Shown here: in pieces, positions 55,631 through 63,363 of the stretch | Layout: each line of letters starts with the position of its first letter | Numbering within the stretch: position 1 is the stretch's first letter | Origin: CBDBCU01 sp965243185 | GTDB lineage: Bacteria; Chloroflexota; Dehalococcoidia; Lucifugimonadales; UBA3495 | Direction of reading: 5' to 3' | Assembly (NCBI GenBank): GCA_965243185.1 | Contig: OZ251531.1 | Span: 1,674,001 to 1,738,000 of the forward strand | DNA length: 64,000 nucleotides | Notes under the pieces: model-generated | The model's input: the letters and a program-made list of their open reading frames with translations, nothing else | The model's database searches: none | What the model was told of the DNA's origin: nothing | Position numbers and translations under genes: made by a program

Positions 55631-56512
55631 CTAATCCTTAACCTCATGACCGGGCAAATTCAGGTTAGCAAGAATTCGGGTAACCGAGTAGCTGCGGTTC
55701 AGCACATAGAAATGGACGCCGGCCGCGCCGTTATCCCACAGCTCGCGCACCTGGGCAGTAGCGTGTTCAATCCCCAACTCCCGCACGGCATCATCATCGT
55801 CGGCGTACCGCTCCAGTTGGGCGTCCAGCTGCGGCGGGATCGTCGCGCCGCAAAGAGCGGTGAAACGGCGGATTTGGGCGGTGTTCAGGATGGGCAAGAC
55901 GCCGGGTATGATCGGAACTTTAATGCCGGCTTGCTCCGCCCGCTCCAGCAGGTCAAAGAAATGGCGGTTGTCGTAGAACAGCTGGGTGATGAGGAAATCC
56001 GCCCCCCGGTCCACCTTTTGCCGGGCGTAGCGAATATCGGTAGCCAAGTCGGGGGATTCGGTGTGGCCTTCGGGATAGCAAGCGGCCGCCAAGCCAAAGT
56101 CGAAGTTAGCGCGGATGTGTTCAATCAAATCGGCGGCGTGGGCAAAGCCGCCCTCCGCCGGGACAAAGTTATCCTGGCCGCGGGGCGGGTCGCCGCGCAG
56201 GGCAATGACATTTTCAATGCCGGCGGTGTTCAGCCGGCTCAAAACTTCGTGAACTTCGCCTTTGGTTTGGGCAACGCAGGTCAGATGAGCCATCACTTCC
56301 AGGTCGGTGTCGCGCTTGACCTGGGTAGTGATGGCTTCGGTAAAGGCGCGGGTCGAGCCGCCAGCGCCGTAAGTAACGGAGATGAAATCAGGATTAAAGG
56401 CGCGCACCCGGTCGATGGCGCGGAACACGGCGGGAATGCCGGCTTCCTCCCGGGGCGGGAAAAATTCGCAGGAAACGGGGCGGCGCTGTTCGAGAATGTC
56501 TTTGATTTTCAC
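55631..56512 (-). CDS. metF: Methylenetetrahydrofolate reductase
   Basis: A 293-residue FAD enzyme that reduces 5,10-methylene-THF to 5-methyl-THF for methionine synthesis. The GTG start gives MKIKDILEQRRPVSCEFFPPREE, with the catalytic Glu in EFFPP. Further motifs are FISVTYGAGGSTRAFTEAI, AHLTCVAQTKGEVHEVL, GIENVIALRGDPPRG, ADFLITQLFYDNRHFFDLLERAEQAGIKVPIIPGVLPI and a final GVHFYVLNRS. Length and motifs are typical. Its first codons were copied during the tandem duplication of the genes upstream and recur as a fragment at 57161. Confidence 0.96.
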   Translation of the reverse strand: MKIKDILEQRRPVSCEFFPPREEAGIPAVFRAIDRVRAFNPDFISVTYGAGGSTRAFTEAITTQVKRDTDLEVMAHLTCVAQTKGEVHEVLSRLNTAGIENVIALRGDPPRGQDNFVPAEGGFAHAADLIEHIRANFDFGLAAACYPEGHTESPDLATDIRYARQKVDRGADFLITQLFYDNRHFFDLLERAEQAGIKVPIIPGVLPILNTAQIRRFTALCGATIPPQLDAQLERYADDDDAVRELGIEHATAQVRELWDNGAAGVHFYVLNRSYSVTRILANLNLPGHEVKD

Positions 56513-56553
56513 GGCAGGGCTTTGTATCCTTGGCTTGGGATTGACCGGGGTAT

Positions 56554-57117
56554 TTACCCCTGGGCGGCGCCGTTGTCCGGGGTTTGCGGCTTTATCGGCG
56601 GGCGGGAGGACATGGGTGACCGTCCATTGGTCAGTCGGTCATTATCGAAGCTGCTGGTGGGCTGCTCCAGGGAGCGGATCTTGGTTTCCGTGGCGGCATC
56701 GACGTAGGGCGGCCGATAGCCTGGGGATAGAGTAAAGTCGAGTATAGCGACCACGTCGGCCGCGGCGTCGATGGCCTGCTCGACTTCGCGGGCGTCATAT
56801 TCGTGGCGGTAAAAGTTGAAGTGAACGAGGCGCGCCAAGGAATAGCAGCGCCGGATATTGGGGTCGGCCAGTTCGTCGGCGATGATGCTGGCGGCCCGCT
56901 CCAATTTCCAGTCGGCTTCGTTGAACCAGCGGCGCTTTTCGGCCACGGCTTTGATGGCGAAGGCGGCCGCCCCCCAAGCCTTGTCCGAGGCTTGCAGCAA
57001 GTCCCCCTGCGCCAGTTCCAACCGGGCATTCATGAGCAGTTCGCGGCTAATGCCGGCGTTGCGGACGGCTTCAGCATCCGGCGACGGGCCCGGTGCAGTG
57101 TCCAGCGGCAGGGTCAT
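56554..57117 (-). CDS. PaREP1/HEPN-like helical protein, copy 1
   Basis: A 187-residue protein from ATG 57117 behind GAGGTT. The helical core is VRNAGISRELLMNARLELAQGDLLQASDKAWGAAAFAIKAVAEKRRWFNEADWKLERAASIIADEL, which fits the PaREP1 pattern A-L-LA-GD---AS-KAWGAA, then YSLARLVHFNFYRHEYDAREVEQAIDAAADVV and a Pro-rich tail. HEPN-type domains often belong to toxin or RNA-processing systems; an RxxxH-type motif (FYRHEYD) is present, but its role is uncertain. It is the tandem duplicate of 57220 and lies 41 bp before metF. A TACAAT -10-like element precedes both copies. Confidence 0.7.
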   Translation of the reverse strand: MTLPLDTAPGPSPDAEAVRNAGISRELLMNARLELAQGDLLQASDKAWGAAAFAIKAVAEKRRWFNEADWKLERAASIIADELADPNIRRCYSLARLVHFNFYRHEYDAREVEQAIDAAADVVAILDFTLSPGYRPPYVDAATETKIRSLEQPTSSFDNDRLTNGRSPMSSRPPIKPQTPDNGAAQG

Positions 57118-57160
57118 TGTCGATAACCTCAATAAGGGATTGGGGTTATTGTAACATAAG

Positions 57161-57178
57161 GATGTCTTTAATTTTCAC
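57161..57178 (-). pseudogene. metF: Duplicated start fragment of metF
   Basis: On the minus strand GTGAAAATTAAAGACATC (57178 to 57161) repeats the first six codons of metF (MKIKDI), and the similarity continues through the intergenic spacer. It marks the junction of the tandem duplication that made the two PaREP1-like genes. Confidence 0.8.
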
Positions 57179-57219
57179 GGCTAGGTTTTGTATCCTTGGC
57201 TTGGGATTGACCGGGGTAT

Positions 57220-57783
57220 TTACCCTTGGGATGCGCCGTTGTCCGGGGCTTGCGGCGTTATCGGCGGCCGCGACGACATTGGCGGCCAACCGTTGGTCAA
57301 CCGGTCATAATCGGGGTCGCTGGTGGGTTGCTCCAAGGAGCGTATCTTGGTTTCCGTTATTTCGTTGACATAGGGCGGGTGATAGTCCGGGGCCAGGGTG
57401 GGAGTCAGCTTGGCGACCAAATCGGCCGCGGCGTCAATGGCCTGCTCAACCCCCTGGGCGTCGTACCAGTGGCGGTAGAAGTTAAAATGGGCGTCCCGGA
57501 CCAGGGAATAGGAGCGGATAACATCGCTGTCCCGCAGTTCAGCGGAGATAATTTCTGCGGCGCGCCGCAGTTTCCAGTCGGCTTCGTTGAACCAGCGGCG
57601 CTTTTCGGCCACGGCTTTGATGGCAAAAGCGGCCGCCCCCCAAGCCTTATCCGAGGCTTGCAGCAGGTCGCCCTGAGCCAGTTCCAGCCGGGCGTTCAGT
57701 AGCAGTTCCCGGCTGATGCCGGCGTTGCGGACGGCTTCAGCGTCCGGCGACGGCCCCGGTGCGGTATCCAAGGGCAGGGTCAT
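57220..57783 (-). CDS. PaREP1/HEPN-like helical protein, copy 2
   Basis: A 187-residue protein almost identical to copy 1 over the first 90 residues (VRNAGISRELLLNARLELAQGDLLQASDKAWGAAAFAIKAVAEKRRWFNEADWKL) and then diverging (RRAAEIISAELRDSDVIRSYSLVRDAHFNFYRHWYDAQGVEQ). The FYRH motif is kept. Divergence is concentrated in the middle, while the ends match well, which suggests either selection for different partners or gene conversion at the ends. It starts at ATG 57783 with the same leader and TACAAT element as copy 1. Confidence 0.7.
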   Translation of the reverse strand: MTLPLDTAPGPSPDAEAVRNAGISRELLLNARLELAQGDLLQASDKAWGAAAFAIKAVAEKRRWFNEADWKLRRAAEIISAELRDSDVIRSYSLVRDAHFNFYRHWYDAQGVEQAIDAAADLVAKLTPTLAPDYHPPYVNEITETKIRSLEQPTSDPDYDRLTNGWPPMSSRPPITPQAPDNGASQG

Positions 57784-57908
57784 TGCAGATAACCTCAATC
57801 AGGATTGGGGTTATTGTAACATATTGGGCGGAAAAAAGTACCTTGCCGGAAACAGCCGGGCCGGTTATCATTAGGGCAGTTCTTTGATCCACCCCGGGAG
57901 AAGCTGCT

Positions 57909-58532
57909 ATGACGACCCAAATAAAACCGCCGCCGCCGGCAATTGCGCCGGTGCCGCCGCCGGCAGTAGCCCGGGAAACCCGCAAGTTCACCGTTGCGGA
58001 ATACTTCCGTATGGCGGAGGCGGGCATTCTGCGGGAAAAGGAACGGGTGGAACTGATTGCCGGGGAGGTTTTGGTTATGCCGCCGATGGGCTGGCTGCAC
58101 TTTTGGGGCATAATGTCTTACACCCAGATTTTCCGCCGCTTCCCGGTCCACTGGTTCTGCCTGCTGATTCAAGCGCCATTGCCCCTGGACGAACACTTTG
58201 CGCCGGAGCCGGATTTGGCTCTGCTGAAGTTTCGGGAGGATAACTATTGGGGCATCCGGCCCCAGCCGGAGGATGCGCTGCTGGTTATTGAGGTGGCCGA
58301 TTCCTCCCTGGAGCATGACCGGGCGATTAAGGCGCGCCGGTACGGTCAAGCCGGCATACCGGAGACCTGGATATTAAACCTGCCGGAGGACTGCCTCGAG
58401 CGGTTCACTGAACCGGGGCCGGAGGGCTACGCCCGGCACCACATCCTCCGCCGGGGCGATACGATCAGCCTAGCCGCCTTGCCGGATTTGGAGTTGGCAG
58501 TGGACGAGCTACTGCCGCCGGTGGGGGAATAG
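57909..58532 (+). CDS. Uma2-family endonuclease
   Basis: A 207-residue protein. A Pro-rich start (MTTQIKPPPPAIAPVPPP) precedes the Uma2 fold: KFTVAEYFRMAEAGILREKERVELIAGEVLVMPPMGWLH, FAPEPDLALLKFREDNYWGIRPQPEDALLVIEVADSSLEHDRAIKARRYGQAGIPETWILNLPEDCLERF. The catalytic set is PDLAL, VIEVADSS and the Lys in AIKARRYGQAGIPETWI. It is on its own with divergent neighbours. Uma2 proteins are PD-(D/E)XK nuclease-fold proteins of unclear role and are often found in many copies per genome. Confidence 0.88.
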   Translation: MTTQIKPPPPAIAPVPPPAVARETRKFTVAEYFRMAEAGILREKERVELIAGEVLVMPPMGWLHFWGIMSYTQIFRRFPVHWFCLLIQAPLPLDEHFAPEPDLALLKFREDNYWGIRPQPEDALLVIEVADSSLEHDRAIKARRYGQAGIPETWILNLPEDCLERFTEPGPEGYARHHILRRGDTISLAALPDLELAVDELLPPVGE

Positions 58533-58553
58533 GATAAAGCTGCCCCGGCCCAA

Positions 58554-59330
58554 TTACGCCGCCGTCTTTATTCCGCGGAAAGCCAGAAAGCGCGGGAACT
58601 CCCACCGCTCCGGGTAGCGGGCTTGCACCGACTCCGCCGGGTAGGGTTCAAGAACCCGGTCAACGGCAAATCCCGCCTTTGCCATAGCGTCCAGATAAGC
58701 GGACAGCGGGCGGTGAACATGGGTGGTAACGCAGTCGGTAGCTTCCGCCGAAATACGAAACGGGGCTTCCAGCGCCATCTCCCGGTTGTAGCTGAACCAG
58801 TCGGCAGCAGCGTAACCCCAATAGTAGGGCCAGAACCAGGGATGGGTGATGGTGGCGACGAAACAACCTTGCGGAGTAAGCAAGCCGGCGGCGGCTTGCA
58901 CAAATGCATCCAGGTCCAGGCAAGCCATCAGGGACATATTGGCCACGGCGGCGGTGAAGGGCTGACCGGGCCAGTTACGGGCAAAATCGGCGACATCACC
59001 ACTATGGAAAGCGGGTTTGGCGGCGGCGCAACTTTCCCGGGCGATGGCAATGCTGCCAGGCGCGGCGTCCACGCCGACCACTTGGCCGGACACGCCGGCT
59101 AACTCCCGGGTCAGTTCCCCGATACCGCAGCCCAAGTCAACAACCCGCTGCAAGTTGCCCCCGGCCAGCAGTTCCCGGATGGCCGGCAACAGAACATACT
59201 TAAAGCTCAAGTCTTTGCCGCCGGCCACCTGCCGCTGGCGGATCGGGGCAATCTTATCCCACTCCCGAGCCAAATCGACAAGAGACTTGCCCATAGCCGG
59301 CTGGACTATCGTTTCATTAGGGGTCAGCAT
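58554..59330 (-). CDS. Class I SAM-dependent methyltransferase
   Basis: A 258-residue protein with motif I VVDLGCGIGELTRELAG, motif II VVGVDAAPGSIAIARESC, then AFHSGDVADF and AVANMSLMACLDLDAFVQAAAGLLTPQGCFVATITHPWFW. It resembles UbiE/COQ5-like small-molecule methyltransferases, and the C-terminal LSAYLDAMAKAGFAVDRVLEPYP is typical of that group. The start (MLTPNETIVQPAMGKSLVDLAREWDKIAP) overlaps by 14 bp the end of the two-TM gene at 59317, so it is translationally coupled to that membrane protein, which is unusual for a housekeeping methyltransferase. Confidence 0.87.
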   Translation of the reverse strand: MLTPNETIVQPAMGKSLVDLAREWDKIAPIRQRQVAGGKDLSFKYVLLPAIRELLAGGNLQRVVDLGCGIGELTRELAGVSGQVVGVDAAPGSIAIARESCAAAKPAFHSGDVADFARNWPGQPFTAAVANMSLMACLDLDAFVQAAAGLLTPQGCFVATITHPWFWPYYWGYAAADWFSYNREMALEAPFRISAEATDCVTTHVHRPLSAYLDAMAKAGFAVDRVLEPYPAESVQARYPERWEFPRFLAFRGIKTAA

Positions 59331-59970
59331 TAGCCCGCTCCATTACCATCCGGACCAAGTCGTAAGCCATATAAAAGGCGGGGTGTTCATCGGCCGCCGC
59401 AAATTCCTGAATGATATGCCGGTTATCACTGCGCCGCCCTACCGCCACCCGGGAGCCGGCCTGTTCGTAGTTGACGATGGTAAAGCGGGAATCCGGGGCT
59501 TGGCTTGTTCCGTAGGCGAATACTTCCGCGCCGATTTGCTTCAGTTCGTCGCTTTTGGGAATCTCCCGCGGCAGGCAGATAATCAACTCGCGCCTTTCCG
59601 CTTTGCGGCGCAGCAGTTCAGCCATTTCCCCATCCTCAGCCCAACTCATATCCCGCGTCCAGATAGCAACCCGGCCGCCATTCTCAATCCAGCGATAGAG
59701 ATAATTTCGGATACCCGCTTGGTCGTCGACCCGGTAGCGGTGGGTAGCCGCATCCGGTTTTAGCGCCCAGATAACCGCCGAAATGGTTAGCAGAGTGAAC
59801 AGGATGATAAGGGCAATGGCCCACCAAGGCGTGTTTTGCGGCAAAATCAGGAGCGGGATTAAGACGCCCGAAACCGAGGCGAAAGCCCCGACAATGGAGA
59901 GTGCCGAAAAGATACGGTCTCGGTGAAAGTTGACACGCCACATAATGCTCTTGGCAATGTAGCGTATCAA
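59317..59970 (-). CDS. Two-TM protein with cytoplasmic alpha/beta domain
   Basis: A 217-residue protein. Two membrane helices (IFSALSIVGAFASVSGVLIPLLIL and WAIALIILFTLLTISAVIWAL, about residues 21-70) are followed by a soluble domain: GIRNYLYRWIENGGRVAIWTRDMSWAEDGEMAELLRRKAERRELIICLPREIPKSDELKQIGAEVFAYG. The order of strands and helices resembles a phospholipase D/TIR-like sensor fold without a recognisable HKD motif. Similar two-TM effectors occur in antiphage systems. The overlap with a methyltransferase gene is the main clue. The function is unknown. Confidence 0.6.
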   Translation of the reverse strand: MIRYIAKSIMWRVNFHRDRIFSALSIVGAFASVSGVLIPLLILPQNTPWWAIALIILFTLLTISAVIWALKPDAATHRYRVDDQAGIRNYLYRWIENGGRVAIWTRDMSWAEDGEMAELLRRKAERRELIICLPREIPKSDELKQIGAEVFAYGTSQAPDSRFTIVNYEQAGSRVAVGRRSDNRHIIQEFAAADEHPAFYMAYDLVRMVMERANADP

Positions 59971-60012
59971 TTTGTCCGGCTTCCGTCAACTGCCGGTGTG
60001 GACAGAGTAACG

Positions 60013-61125
60013 CTATCCCCCATCCCCATCATCCCCCACCAGCCCGTTGGCTTCCCGGTAGGCGTCCCGTAGAATGGATAGGAGTTCGTCGGTTACGGGG
60101 CTACGGAGCGTAACACCGCCCCGTTCAGTCTGCTGTGCCGCCCCCGATTCCACCAAGCCGTCAACTTCTATCTTAGCCAAAGACGCCGTGTCGGGCGCAA
60201 GTGCCTGAAAGATATGCCACTCAAAAGTAATGTCGGGGCTACGCCGCCAGGGATTCCAAACTGTCAGTATCCGCTTTGCCTTTCCAGTCGAAATGATTCC
60301 CAAGGTAGTACGGCTGCTGCCGTGATTGGACTCAAGCACGGCTAACTCGTGTTCCTTCAGGCCAACCGCCCAAGCATATAGGCGGTTCAATTCCGGATGA
60401 AATTCCGGCTGGGCGTCTTGAATATGCTCCTTGAAAACCTCGCCTCCCGGAACGCGCTTACTGGGGGCGGTACGCTGTTTCTGTACCTCGTCCTCCCGTT
60501 CCCGAATTCGCACCAAGTAATCCGTCGCCTCGGGCAAAGGAATAACTTGGCTGGTCTCTACCAGCAGTTCTGACTCGTTCCGATAGGGCTGCATCCGGAT
60601 GCAAGTAACATCCAGCCCATTGCGGTTGAGCCACAGGACGCAAGTGGTCAGTTCCGGGGAAAAGCCCTCGGATACCAGGACAATGCGGGGTTGGTCGGTG
60701 GAGAAACCTTGGGAGTCCGGGTTTTCCAGATGGCCGTTGATTAGTTCCTCAGCGTCCTCGTCGATGCCCCGCTTGTTCAGGTAGGCTTGGTGGGCGTCGA
60801 TAGCCTGCTGCTGGGTCATAGTGGATACCATCGCGGCGTAGCGGATGGCTTGCAAGTCCATGTGTTCGCCGGTTTCACCGCGTTTCAACTCCACCACGAC
60901 CAGGCGGCCGGTCTGGTCGAGAGCAAGCAGGTCAATGCTGCGCCCGGAACCTTGCCAGTTGGAAAATTCCTCAGCAAGGATGAACAAGCCATCCTCGAGA
61001 ATTTCCGGCTTGTCCCGCAGGATGCGCTGCAAATCCTGCCGCTCCAGAACCCCGGTTTGCCCGAAAGAAGTAACGGGAACTTGGGCCAAATCCTCTTTAT
61101 CCCCCAGCATCCGGTAAATCGCCAT
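60013..61125 (-). CDS. PD-(D/E)XK nuclease-like protein (DUF91/NucS-type core)
   Basis: A 370-residue protein. The N-terminal part has a nuclease core: ERQDLQRILRDKPEILEDGLFILAEEFSNWQGSGRSIDLLALDQTGRLVVVELKRGETGEHMDLQAIRYAAMVS, where IDLLALD and VVVELKRGETG carry the D and E-x-K residues. The middle is charged, and the C-terminal half (RLYAWAVGLKEHELAVLESNHGSSRTTLGII) looks like a DUF4268-type or nucleic-acid-binding domain. Such proteins are frequent in Chloroflexota and Cyanobacteria and are suspected of roles in repair or defence. It stands alone between the two-TM gene and aroC. Confidence 0.8.
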   Translation of the reverse strand: MAIYRMLGDKEDLAQVPVTSFGQTGVLERQDLQRILRDKPEILEDGLFILAEEFSNWQGSGRSIDLLALDQTGRLVVVELKRGETGEHMDLQAIRYAAMVSTMTQQQAIDAHQAYLNKRGIDEDAEELINGHLENPDSQGFSTDQPRIVLVSEGFSPELTTCVLWLNRNGLDVTCIRMQPYRNESELLVETSQVIPLPEATDYLVRIREREDEVQKQRTAPSKRVPGGEVFKEHIQDAQPEFHPELNRLYAWAVGLKEHELAVLESNHGSSRTTLGIISTGKAKRILTVWNPWRRSPDITFEWHIFQALAPDTASLAKIEVDGLVESGAAQQTERGGVTLRSPVTDELLSILRDAYREANGLVGDDGDGG

Positions 61126-61144
61126 AACTTACTCTCCCTTTCCC

Positions 61145-62326
61145 CTACCCATACACCCGCCGCGGCCCCACCGTCGCCATATACCCCTCATAATTCCTAC
61201 GGGTTTCCGGCAGGGCATCGCCGCCGAATTTTTCCAGCAGGGCATCGGCTAACACTAACGCCACCATCGCCTCGCCGATGACGCCGGCCGGGGGGGCCTG
61301 GCAGACATCGGAACGCTCGAAGTGGGCTTGCACCGGTTCGCCGGTGTCCAGGTCCACCGAGGGCAAGGGATGGTGCAGGGTAGCAATGGGCTTAATGCCG
61401 AACCGGGCCACCAATGGCATCCCGTCAGTCATTCCGCCCTCGGTACCGCCCGCCCGGTTGGTTTTGCGCTGCCAGGGATTATCCGGGTCAGTAACCGGCT
61501 CAATCACATCCTGCACCACAGAGCCGCGCTGCTGCACCACTTCCCGCCCGGGGCCAATGGAAACTTCCTTGACGGCGTTAATCGACATCAGGGCTTGGGC
61601 GATGCGCCCGTCAATTTTCTTGTCCCAATGGGTGTGGGCGCCGAGGCCCATGGGGACATTTTCGGCGATGACTTCGACGGCGCCGCCGACGGTGTCGCCG
61701 GCATCTTTAGCGGCGTCAATTTCCGCCATCATCCGTTGCGCCGCTTCCGGATCGGCGCAGCGCACCGGCGACTGCTCGACGGCGTCCCAATCAATGGTTT
61801 CCGGGATGTCAGCGGCCACCCCGCCAATGGCAATGACATGGCTGTAGAGCTTGATGCCGAATTCCTCGAGCAGCCGCATGGCCACCGCCCCGGCGGCCAC
61901 CCGGGCGGCCGTTTCCCTTGCGCTGGCCCGTTCCAGCACATTGCGCACATCGGAAAAGCCGTATTTCATTGCGCCGGGCAGGTCAGCGTGGCCGGGGCGG
62001 AGGCGGGTAACGCGGCGATTGCGCCCCTCCTGAGACGGATTTTCAATATATTCCACCGCCATCGCTTCCTGCCAGTTGGCCCAATCCTTGTTTTCAATGG
62101 TCATCCCAATGGGGCTGCCCAGGGTCAAGCCGTGGCGGACGCCGGTCATTATGCGCGCCCAATCCTGTTCAATCAGCATCCGCCCGCCGCGCCCGTAGCC
62201 GCGCTGCCGCCGGGCCAACTGCGCCCCGATATATTCCTCGCTCAGCGGCAAGGCCGCCGGCACCCCCTCCATAATAATCATCAGCCCTTGGCCGTGGGAC
62301 TCCCCCGCCGTGAACCATCGCAGCAT
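61145..62326 (-). CDS. aroC: Chorismate synthase
   Basis: A 393-residue enzyme of the shikimate pathway that turns EPSP into chorismate using reduced FMN. The start ATG 62326 (MLRWFTAGESHGQGLMIIMEGVPAALPLS) follows AGAGGTG. Signatures are GESHG, RRQRGYGRGGRMLIEQD, GSPIGMTIENKDW, RPGHADLPGAMKYGFSDVRNVLERASARETAARVAAGAVA and RAGGTEGGMTDGMPLVARFGIKPI. Length is typical. The in-frame extension to 62494 overlaps the aroE end and is not used. aroE lies directly upstream on the same strand. Confidence 0.97.
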   Translation of the reverse strand: MLRWFTAGESHGQGLMIIMEGVPAALPLSEEYIGAQLARRQRGYGRGGRMLIEQDWARIMTGVRHGLTLGSPIGMTIENKDWANWQEAMAVEYIENPSQEGRNRRVTRLRPGHADLPGAMKYGFSDVRNVLERASARETAARVAAGAVAMRLLEEFGIKLYSHVIAIGGVAADIPETIDWDAVEQSPVRCADPEAAQRMMAEIDAAKDAGDTVGGAVEVIAENVPMGLGAHTHWDKKIDGRIAQALMSINAVKEVSIGPGREVVQQRGSVVQDVIEPVTDPDNPWQRKTNRAGGTEGGMTDGMPLVARFGIKPIATLHHPLPSVDLDTGEPVQAHFERSDVCQAPPAGVIGEAMVALVLADALLEKFGGDALPETRRNYEGYMATVGPRRVYG

Positions 62327-62421
62327 CGTTAAAACACCTCTGCATATTCCCGGCGGCGCGGCCTTTGTAGCCGGCGGCAACGGGGCGATAATGCCGGTAC
62401 GCCGGGATAGGAATGGAATTG

Positions 62422-63294
62422 CTAACTGCGGTTTTGTATCCCCTGAGTAGCCGCCGCCCGCATTGCCGCCACCGGGGCCGGCTGCTCCAGCCACAGCTCA
62501 AAGGCGGCCGCCCCTTGATAAACCAGCATCTCAATGCCGCCCAATGTAGCAATGCCGGCCCGGGCCGCCTCGCCCAAAAGCCGGGTTTGCGGGGGATTAT
62601 ACACCAAGTCATAGACCAGCGCGCCGGGGGCAATCAGCTGCCAAGACAGAGGGACGCCATCCGGTTGGGGTCCATGCGCCATTCCAATAGTAGTGCAGTT
62701 GACAATCAGGTCGGCTTGCCCGGCGGCCGCGGCCAATTCTGGGTCAGCGTCCGCCCCGGTATCCGACAACGGCAGGGCCGCCGCCGGGATGCCGCGCCCT
62801 CGGGCCAACTGGGCCAAGCTTTCCGCGCGCCGGACGGTGCGGTTGGCAATAGTCAGCTGGGCCGCCTTTTCTCGGGCCAATGCCAATACGACGCCCCGGG
62901 CCGCGCCGCCGGCCCCCAGTATCAACGCCCGACATCCCGCCGGCGCCAAGCCGGCCCCTTCCCGCAAGGCCCGCAGAAAGCCGTAGCCGTCGGTGTTGTA
63001 GCCGGTCAGCCGCCCCTGGCGATGGACAATGGTATTGACCGCCCCGGCTTCCGCCGCCCCATCGTCAATATCGTCCAGAAAAGGGATGACGGTTTCCTTG
63101 TGCGGCACAGTGACATTGATGCCGCGAATGCCCGGCATCCGCAGTTCAGCGACAAAGGCGGCAATGTCCTCGGGATGAACATTATAGGCCCGGTAACGGA
63201 GGGGGAGAGCGCAATAATCCAAGGCCGCCTGCTGAAAGACGGGAGAAATCGAATGCCCGATAGGAAACCCGATAATGCCTAAAGCGGTGTGCAT
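62422..63294 (-). CDS. aroE: Shikimate dehydrogenase
   Basis: A 290-residue enzyme that reduces 3-dehydroshikimate with NADPH. Motifs are GIIGFPIGHSISPVFQQAALD (substrate site, Ser-x-Ser), GINVTVPHKETVIPFLDD (catalytic Lys), NTDGYGFLRAL, the Rossmann GAGGAARGVVLALAR with ANRT, NCTTIGMAHG and LVYNPPQTRLLGEA. It lies 95 bp before aroC, and both probably belong to one aromatic amino acid operon; the steps between them (aroK, aroA) are not in the window. Confidence 0.96.
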   Translation of the reverse strand: MHTALGIIGFPIGHSISPVFQQAALDYCALPLRYRAYNVHPEDIAAFVAELRMPGIRGINVTVPHKETVIPFLDDIDDGAAEAGAVNTIVHRQGRLTGYNTDGYGFLRALREGAGLAPAGCRALILGAGGAARGVVLALAREKAAQLTIANRTVRRAESLAQLARGRGIPAAALPLSDTGADADPELAAAAGQADLIVNCTTIGMAHGPQPDGVPLSWQLIAPGALVYDLVYNPPQTRLLGEAARAGIATLGGIEMLVYQGAAAFELWLEQPAPVAAMRAAATQGIQNRS

Positions 63295-63363
63295 AGTTTT
63301 TGGGGCGCTGGATAATGGGGTGGCTGGCAGACCTACCCCGATGGACGTATCTTTCCGGATGGA

